From NCBI GenBank assembly GCA_963666535.1, contig OY762913.1, forward strand, positions 2,976,001 to 3,040,000: a DNA stretch of 64,000 bases, written 5' to 3'. Both the position numbers and the translations under genes were made by a program. Source of the stretch: G963666535 sp963666535. Lineage in GTDB: Bacteria; Bacillota; Clostridia; Oscillospirales; Oscillospiraceae. Below are positions 25,379 to 32,100 of the stretch, piece after piece; position 1 is the stretch's first letter; each line of letters starts with the position of its first letter. The notes beneath the pieces are model-generated. The model saw nothing but the letters and a program-made list of their open reading frames with translations. It did no database searches and was not told the DNA's origin.

Positions 25379-27169
25379 ATGCATGAGAAACTGCAAGAGG
25401 CGCAAAGAATGCTGGAAACAATGCGTGCCTTGATTGATATTGATATGTACGTTGGTGTCTTTGATAAAAAGGGGGTTGCCGTATACCTTTACCCAGAAAC
25501 CGGCGAGGCGGATGGTATTCGGCTGGGGAAACGGTTTGAGGATTCCACGGGAAAACTTGACAAAGTGCTTGCAACTGGAAAGCCCATGCATAACCGCATC
25601 CCGTCGGGGAAATTCGGTTTTGAGCTGGAGGGCAACCTGATCCCGGTCATGGACGGCGACGAGATTGTCGGCTGCATGACGGCAACCTATCTTCCCATCA
25701 ACAGAAAGTTCATGGAGGCACAGCAGATCGCGCTGCAATCCATCTATGGCATGATCTTGTCCGTGAACGCCCACAATGACAAGTGCGTTGAAATTTACCA
25801 GTCGTACACGCTGGGGCTGTCGGAAATCAGTATTGTAAAATTTTCTGATTTCTGCAAAAACTCCGCCCAGATGTTCCACGCGGACGACCGGGAAAAATAC
25901 TTGACTCTGACGGAACTGTCAACACTGAAGCATCGCCTAACCACAGACCATTCCACTTCCTGCGAGTGCAGACTGTGCACTTCGCAGATTCATTACCGCT
26001 GGGTGGAAATCATGATCAGCCGAGTGGGCGACCCAAATGACGTGAATGACGAGGGAAATTACCTGTACATGGTGCGTGACATTGATGCCCGCAAAAGCGC
26101 AGAGGAACTATATAACAAGAAAAATCAACAGCTGATCCAACAGTTGGAGTGTGCCAATCAGGCGCTGTTTACAAAAGGGATCAGTGACGAGATGACCAAC
26201 CTGTATAACCGAAAGGGTTTGGAGTACTTTAAAGAAGAGGTTTTTAACAAGTCGCAGCAGGGAGACAATATGCTGCTCGTCTGTGTGGCGGATGTGGATA
26301 GCTTGAAATACATCAACGATCACTTTGGGCACGAAAGCGGTGACCGTGCGATCTGTGTGCTGGGTGATATCTTGCGTGAGGAAACGGCAAAAGGTTCTAT
26401 TTGCGCTAGAACCGGCGGAGATGAATTTGTCGTGCTGGCAAGCTGGTCCCCCGATGAGGAAGATCCGCATAAGGCCATTGAGAGAATTCAGAAGAGAATG
26501 AAACAGTATAATCTCGAATCCAATCTTCCGTACCATGTGCAGGCGAGCCTCGGATTCTTCATTGGCAAGCCGGAGCCTGGAAAAACACTGAATGACTACA
26601 TCAGGAGCGCGGACGACTGCATGTATCGGGAAAAATACAACAACAAGGAGCTGTCGCCCGAACTAAAAGAAATTGACACCCGGCTGCTGCACTGCGGAAA
26701 GCCCAAGGTGCTGCTTGCCGACCCGGATATTGACAGGTGCGTGTTTGATCTGCAATATGCCGTGCTGGAAGCGAATAATGAAGCGGAATTCATGGAAATC
26801 TGGCGGCGGGAAAAAGCACTGGATCTGGTCATTCTGGATATTGACCACCCAAAACTCAATGGGTTCGGTTTGCTGAAAAAATTGCGGCAAACCGATGGCA
26901 TCCGCAAACAAGCTCTCATCTTGACGAGCAAATCCGGCAACGCGGACTTTGCGGCAAGGGAGTATGCCACAGAAATTTCAGCCCTCTTCCACAAGCCCGT
27001 TGAGCCAATATTTTTCCAGATGAGGGTGGCCTACTATATCCGGCTTCATGCAGAATGCAATCAAATGAAAGCACTCATTGAGGAAAAAGACCGCATTCTT
27101 TCCATCCAGTTGAGGAAACTGGAAGAACAAGCGGCATGTTTAAAATCAGCGGATCGATGGCAGGAATAA
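25379..27169 (+). CDS. PAS-GGDEF-receiver hybrid signalling protein
   Basis: 596 residues, no membrane helix. Residues 1-125 are a GAF- or Cache-like sensor (YVGVFDKKGVAVYLYPETG). About 130-255 are PAS-like, ending YLYMVRDIDARKSAEELY, then a coiled-coil linker. The GGDEF domain (about 265-420) starts DEMTNLYNRKGLEYFKEE and has ARTGGDEFVVL, an active-type site. The C-terminal receiver domain (about 435-560) shows LLADPDID, the phosphoacceptor in LVILDIDHPKLNG, and FHKPVE. A receiver placed after GGDEF is uncommon. GAGAGGGTGG precedes ATG 25379. Confidence 0.85.
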   Translation: MHEKLQEAQRMLETMRALIDIDMYVGVFDKKGVAVYLYPETGEADGIRLGKRFEDSTGKLDKVLATGKPMHNRIPSGKFGFELEGNLIPVMDGDEIVGCMTATYLPINRKFMEAQQIALQSIYGMILSVNAHNDKCVEIYQSYTLGLSEISIVKFSDFCKNSAQMFHADDREKYLTLTELSTLKHRLTTDHSTSCECRLCTSQIHYRWVEIMISRVGDPNDVNDEGNYLYMVRDIDARKSAEELYNKKNQQLIQQLECANQALFTKGISDEMTNLYNRKGLEYFKEEVFNKSQQGDNMLLVCVADVDSLKYINDHFGHESGDRAICVLGDILREETAKGSICARTGGDEFVVLASWSPDEEDPHKAIERIQKRMKQYNLESNLPYHVQASLGFFIGKPEPGKTLNDYIRSADDCMYREKYNNKELSPELKEIDTRLLHCGKPKVLLADPDIDRCVFDLQYAVLEANNEAEFMEIWRREKALDLVILDIDHPKLNGFGLLKKLRQTDGIRKQALILTSKSGNADFAAREYATEISALFHKPVEPIFFQMRVAYYIRLHAECNQMKALIEEKDRILSIQLRKLEEQAACLKSADRWQE

Positions 27170-27192
27170 ACCCAGACGCAGAAAGCAAAACC

Positions 27193-27474
27193 TCAAGACG
27201 GCAGAAAATTTTGTGTGGAGGTAAATAAGGGACTTCCTTTCAGCCAAGCAGAATTTAGGCTAAACGGAAGTTTATTAAATCTCTCGTCCTCCATGTGAGA
27301 ATCCACATAGTACAGATCATGCTCCCAAAAACCATGGATGAAGTATTCGCGATTCATTTCCTGTAGGAAATTTTCAAGGTGGCAACACTTAACATAACGC
27401 CCGTTTTTCTTTTCCGTCGTCAGTATGCTGCCACTGGCGGCGGTACTTTTGCATCTAGAATGCTTCCCTATCAT
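27193..27474 (-). CDS. Unrecognised short reading frame
   Basis: 93 codons from ATG 27474 with a plausible protein-like ending (YFIHGFWEHDLYYVDSHMED) but no ribosome site close to the start and no family I know. It lies beside the structured-repeat locus and could be the 3' remnant of a gene lost by rearrangement. Confidence 0.25.
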   Translation of the reverse strand: MIGKHSRCKSTAASGSILTTEKKNGRYVKCCHLENFLQEMNREYFIHGFWEHDLYYVDSHMEDERFNKLPFSLNSAWLKGSPLFTSTQNFLPS

Positions 27475-27504
27475 GAAATTGTATTTTATTGAATTTTCTC
27501 CTGT

Positions 27505-27533
27505 TTGCAAAATGAAGCGTTTTGTGATATAAT
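27505..27533 (+). promoter_or_regulatory. Consensus promoter driving the structured repeat
   Basis: TTGCAA, exactly 17 bases, then TATAAT. Transcription would start a few bases on, inside a dyad (ATAATAACTGC at 27529-27539, GCAGTTATTAT at 27550-27560) whose left arm contains the -10 box. Confidence 0.7.
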
Positions 27534-27543
27534 AACTGCAACT

Positions 27544-27636
27544 GCAAAAGCAGTTATTATATGCGCATAGGGTCACTTTGTGCCCCTGCGCTGGGATTTT
27601 AGCCACGGCGCGGGACGCGCCGATGGCGTATTATAT
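27544..27636 (+). repeat. Structured 93-bp repeat, copy B, transcribed leader
   Basis: Near-identical to copy A (21861-21953). The hairpins are kept: the second one is CGGCGCG-GGA-CGCGCCG, where a T-G pair of copy A has become C-G. The right arm merges into an 18-bp perfect hairpin at 27626-27664. Lying directly after a strong promoter and before a small gene, it would form a folded 5' leader of that transcript. Confidence 0.65.
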
Positions 27637-27664
27637 CATAATCCAAGATTATGATATAATACGC
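27626..27664 (+). promoter_or_regulatory. 18-bp perfect hairpin at the leader end
   Basis: GCGTATTATATCATAATC pairs completely with GATTATGATATAATACGC over CAA. No T-tract follows, so it is not a standard terminator. Its left arm could instead pair with TGATATAATA at 27526-27535, giving two exclusive folds. Confidence 0.55.
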
Positions 27665-27682
27665 ACAAAACAACTATTGGAG

Positions 27683-27853
27683 ATGAACTTTTTGACGAAA
27701 GATAGTACAATACACCTTTTGGAAAGCAAGCTACGGGCGTTTAAAGACGGATATTCGAGGGCCATTGCTAAAAATGATATGGCCGCAGCAGAAAACTGGA
27801 AATTAGGATGCAGATCCATCTATAAGCGAATTGACAAATTGAAACAAATTTGA
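27683..27853 (+). CDS. 56-residue helical protein behind the structured leader
   Basis: Begins MNFLTKDSTIHLLESKLRAF and ends RSIYKRIDKLKQI; it should be almost wholly helical. GGAG abuts ATG 27683, so the in-frame TTG at 27692 (nine bases after GGAG) may be the true start. No family recognised. Its position 19 bases after the hairpin suggests that the leader controls it. Confidence 0.5.
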   Translation: MNFLTKDSTIHLLESKLRAFKDGYSRAIAKNDMAAAENWKLGCRSIYKRIDKLKQI

Positions 27854-27913
27854 TTTTTTGTCCTATTTTTTGACAATGTCGCCTTCAGTGTACTACCACT
27901 GGCGGCGGTATTT

Positions 27914-28495
27914 TTATGGTTGGGCATCCAATGCCGCCTTCCATCGTTCCGCAGCCGCAAAACCCTTGTCGCTGTACGCCGATATCTAGCCTGCTTCACC
28001 GCGATTGTAAGTGGTTAGAGCCTTTGCGGTGTCGTACTTACCTAGCAGATAGGCCAGCCACCCAACGCCATGCGTAATGTTTTCTTCCGGGTGAGGCCTG
28101 CCGGGAAATACTGCGGATTCAATTGGCAATATCCAAGGCATCCTTCGCTGCTGGCAGCACCGCTTGAAAGCTGCTCCCTGTCTCAATCAGACCCAATACA
28201 AGCGCATAATCCACGCCGCACTCGTCGTAAGCCATGACCAGTGCGGCTTTTTCTCTATCTGTCAGTGGCACGGTATCTGGCATGGTGTAAGGTTCGTTCA
28301 CTGGCGCTATAGCTCCACGGTGTCCACATACATAACGATGGGCCCCGTGAGTGTGGAGGTGGTTTCTCCGGCTGACAGGGCTCGTACCACGAACATAAAC
28401 CAGCCTATTATCAAGAAAACAAGCAACTTTTGCGAAACTTCGGTATAAATTTGCGCTATATCGGTAGATGTAGCGGTTCCGCTTTCGGTCGCCAT
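27914..28495 (-). pseudogene. Frameshifted SLT-type lytic transglycosylase
   Basis: Pieces in three frames spell one gene: a membrane anchor (QKLLVFLIIGWFMFVVRALSA), then DREKAALVMAYDECGVDYAL with VLGLIETGSSFQA carrying the catalytic Glu, then GYCQLNPQYFPAG, then ENITHGVGWLAYLLGKYD and AKALTTYNRGEAG, then after an in-frame TAG the end GFAAAERWKAALDAQP. This is the peptidoglycan hydrolase typical of clostridial conjugative elements. At least three frameshifts and one stop make it dead. Confidence 0.75.
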
Positions 28496-28591
28496 AATCT
28501 TCCCGTGTCATTTGTGTGCCTGCCTTACTGTGACGTAATTACAGACCATCTGCGCGTCTGCCTGTATAATCAGGGCAATGAGGTGATCGTA

Positions 28592-28780
28592 ATGAAAGGA
28601 ATGGTGAAGCATATGCTTGGATACATCATTGGCGGTATCATTGGCGGGGTAGCCGGATACCTGTATTACCGAATTGTCGGGTGCGCAAGCGGCACATGCC
28701 CTATTACGTCCAATCCGTATATATCCACTCTCTACGGTGTCGTTATGGGGCTTTTGGTTGCGGGTTTTTTCGTGAAGTAG
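28592..28780 (+). CDS. 62-residue membrane protein (DUF6132-like)
   Basis: Two helices, MLGYIIGGIIGGVAGYLYY and STLYGVVMGLLVAGFF, flank the signature GCASGTCPITSNPY. The motif with two Cys separated by three residues is typical of a small family often found with rhodanese-type sulphurtransferases. GAGGTGAT precedes ATG 28592, and TATAAT at 28565-28570 is a likely -10 box. Confidence 0.75.
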   Translation: MKGMVKHMLGYIIGGIIGGVAGYLYYRIVGCASGTCPITSNPYISTLYGVVMGLLVAGFFVK

Positions 28781-29140
28781 CCCATCCCTATCTACCCTCA
28801 AATCTGAGCGGATGCATGACTTTGTTGTGCTCCGCTCTTTTTTGCCGCCACTGTGGTAAATGCGGTCAAGGTGGCCGTTGGGTCAGCTCCTTTTAAATCC
28901 TCTGCCGCATTGCATCCAGCAATTCGTCCGGCGGAATACCAAGGGCCTTTCTGAGCGAAGTGAACATCACCCCATTTGTTTTCAGTATACCATACTGTCC
29001 AACAAATGGGGCGATGTTCACTCAAAACTTCGGGTTTTTTTGTCTTCTTTTAAAAATCGATATCATTCGATTTGCGGAGTCAATTTTGGCGTATCCGAAC
29101 TCACGCAATTTCTATAATAGATGGGCGTATTTTGAATGTT
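28781..29140. other. Gap with gene fragments
   Basis: About 360 bases. The minus strand from near 28968 reads MFTSLRKALGIPPDELLDAM and stops soon after, and further on KGADPTATLTAFTTVAAKK; these look like eroded small genes of a mobile element, consistent with the dead transglycosylase next door. No intact gene is seen. Confidence 0.4.
28960..29021. repeat. 62-bp long palindrome
   Basis: GTGAACATCACCCCATTTGTT (28960-28980) is complementary at 20 of 21 positions to 29001-29021. The 20-base loop contains its own dyad AGTAT-acc-ATACT. It lies about 120 bases after the SLH gene stop. Confidence 0.75.
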
Positions 29141-32100
29141 CTATTTGGTCAAAAGGTTATACAGCACCTGTGCCATCTCAGCACGCGTCGTTGTAACCGT
29201 GGGTGATAGCTTTCCGCCGCTGCCCGAGATGGTACCGGCTTCCACAAAATAGGTCATAGCGTCCTTCGCCCAGGAGGCAATGCCCGAAGCATCGGAAAAC
29301 TCGGACAGCGTCTTGTTTGATGTGCCGGTGGGAAGCGCATTAATTGCCTTGAGCGCATGATATAACAGCGTGAACATCTCCTGACGGGTAATGGCGCTGT
29401 CGGGCGCAAATTTGTTGTCGCCCACACCGCTCGTGATACCCAGCGACTTTGCCGCCGCGAGATAGCCAGTATAGTAAGTGCTGCCTGCGTCGGCGAAATT
29501 ATCGGACGAATTTGCGGCCGCCTCGATGCCGTAGGCCCGCAGCAGCAGGGTGATGAACTGGCCGCGCGTCAGTGTTGCGCCCGGGCTGAAGGTTGTAGCC
29601 GCCGTGCCCCCGGTAATATTCCGCGCGGCGAGATAGGTCACGGCATCAAAATACCACGCGGTATCGGAAATGTCCGTGAAGCTGACCTTGTTGTAGCCCA
29701 CCGCATAGGTCGAGAAGTGATCGGTGGTAAAAACGACCGTGCCGGTCGCTGCGTCATATCGGCCGTTTGTCACCGTTTCAAGACTGCCATCCGCAGCGAT
29801 GTAGTATACGACGATCGCGTCGACGTCTTCCCCGGAGACAGGGGTGTAGGGGACGGACGCCGTGACCGTGCCGCCAAACTGCGAAATTGTCTTGCCGCCG
29901 CTGGCGACCGTGAACTGATAGACCGGGTGGCTGCTCACAGTCTGCTTTGCCACATCGGATAGTGTGGATGCGTCCACCTTGGAGGCGGTAACCGTCACGT
30001 CGCCGGAGGCTGCGCCGAAGATGGTCTTCAGGGCCGCCGCGTCAAAGCTGACGGAAGCGGTTGGGCTGGAAATGGTCAGTGCACCGGAGCCGGAGGCCAG
30101 CGCCTGAACGGAGGCGCGCGGAATAGAGGTTCCCACCGAGCTTGCATGAGAAGCACCGCCCACCTTGATGATCACAGCGGGCGTTTCACTGGTCCCCGCC
30201 GCTGCCTTTGCCTTGGCAAGGGCAGCTTTCATCTGGGACTCCGTGACAGAGGCGGTCGTCTTGCCGTTTGTGTCTGTCGTGGCTGTGGCAGTTGTTGTTG
30301 CCGTGAAACCGCTGACAGTCGAGGCTGGGGCGGCCGCAGTGGACAATCCACCGGCACCGGGATTACTGCCGTTCCCGGTGGGTGACCACTGTGCGTAAAG
30401 GGTGATGGGGTCGGAGCTGTCCGCGCCGGTCAGGATTGCGCCAGCGGCATAGGCGGTTCCTTTCCCGTTAGCCTGCGTGTTCCATCCGGTAAAGTTGTAA
30501 TTCGTTCTCGTAAAAGCATTTGCGCTGACGGTGTAAGACTGTCCATAGTAAACCGTACTGCCGGTCATGGAGCCACTGCCGCCGTTTGCGTCATAGGTCA
30601 GCTCCTGCCTAAAGCCGACGACCTTGACGGCGGGATAGGAAACGCGCCAAGAGCCTGAGCCGGTTCCGCTGTAGGTATAGTCCACCCAGACGCCCGTTCC
30701 CTCGCCCGAATACAAGACGGCCCAGTGTGCCGTCACGTTGCCGGTTGTTGCGGAGTAGCCGGTTGCGGTCAGCCCTGCGGTTTCGGTGGGCGTCGCATAG
30801 GTCTTTGACGGATCCACGGCGATGGATGCGCTGAGGCTAGTGGAAGCGATTGCTGTCAGCAAGCCGCTCCGATAAACGACCACCGCGTTATTCAGAAAGA
30901 CCTGATTCCCGCTTGCGGCGGTAATCGTGCCCCCGGTGATGACGGTGTTTCCTCCGGCGCTGATTGCGCTGCTCGATACGTTGGTGGAGGTTGATGTTAC
31001 CGTGCCACCCGTCATGGTCAGCGTCATTGGATTCGGACCCGTATGGAAGGCGTTCACAGTGGCAACATCGCTGGAGGAGGATGCAGTTCCGCCGGAGATA
31101 ACCATACTTCCCTGTATACCTGCGACCGCCATGCCTGTTCCTGTATTCGTAATTTCTCCGCCCGCAAGTTCAAAAGTTCCGTCACCGTTCAGGAATACCA
31201 AGGAGCTCAAGGGACCATCTACGGCTCCGGTGAGGGACGCGTTCCACAGCACCTTAACCCCCGTGGGGATTTTAAGTGAAAGCGTGTCTGTGGCGCTCAC
31301 AGTGCCAGTGACGGTGACCGTGTTGCCGCTTGCGGAAGCGATAAAGCCCGCAAGGGTTAACGTGTTTGCAAGGGTTTCCGCAGAGGAAACATAGGCTGCA
31401 GCCGCAATTTTCAGTGGCTCGCTGATATTGTCTGCCTCGTCCTTAACTACCACATAAATGTCCTTATCTCCTGCGGTCAGCGTAACGGATGCGTTTGTCA
31501 CCGTTCCGCTTACCGTGCCGAGAGAGGTTCCTGTCGCAACAACGTTCTTATCTGGAGCGCTTGCATCCTTGTCTACTACGGAATAGTACGCCGTGCCCGC
31601 TTCATCGGTCGTGAATCCGATGGTAGCCACCGTGTCACTCGTGCGGTTTGCGCTGCCGCCGGACAGAACAGGAGCGGTAGTATCTGTGACGATTGCCGCC
31701 TTATGCACAGCTACCGTCTTTGAAGGCGTGGTAACAGAATAGCCGTCTGGGGCTGTGATTTCAACCGTCACTTCCTCGCCTTCCGCAACGGTAATGTTGG
31801 AGATCGCCAGTGTTCTTATCATTCCCGAACCGGATAAGATTCCCTTAGTGGCTCCCGTCACCTTAATATGGTCTGCGGTCAGGGCTCTGGGGTTATTAGC
31901 AAAGCATAAGGTCAGCTCTGTGGTGTCGCTGGTGTTCGCTACACCATTGGCAGTTGTCTCACCCCATATGATCTGGCTTGTTTTCGCAAAGCAAGTACCA
32001 TCCCACAGGTACTCACCTACAGTCAGTCCGCTGGCAGAAGGCAGATCGTTCTCGACATCTACTGTGACCTCGCTGGAATTGGAGAACAGTATGGCGCGAT

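Noticed and set aside
30146..30398. Plus-strand frames inside the SLH gene
   Set aside because: They come from the low-complexity Thr/Ala/Ser codons of the real gene read in reverse; the same applies to plus-strand frames within 60861-63677.
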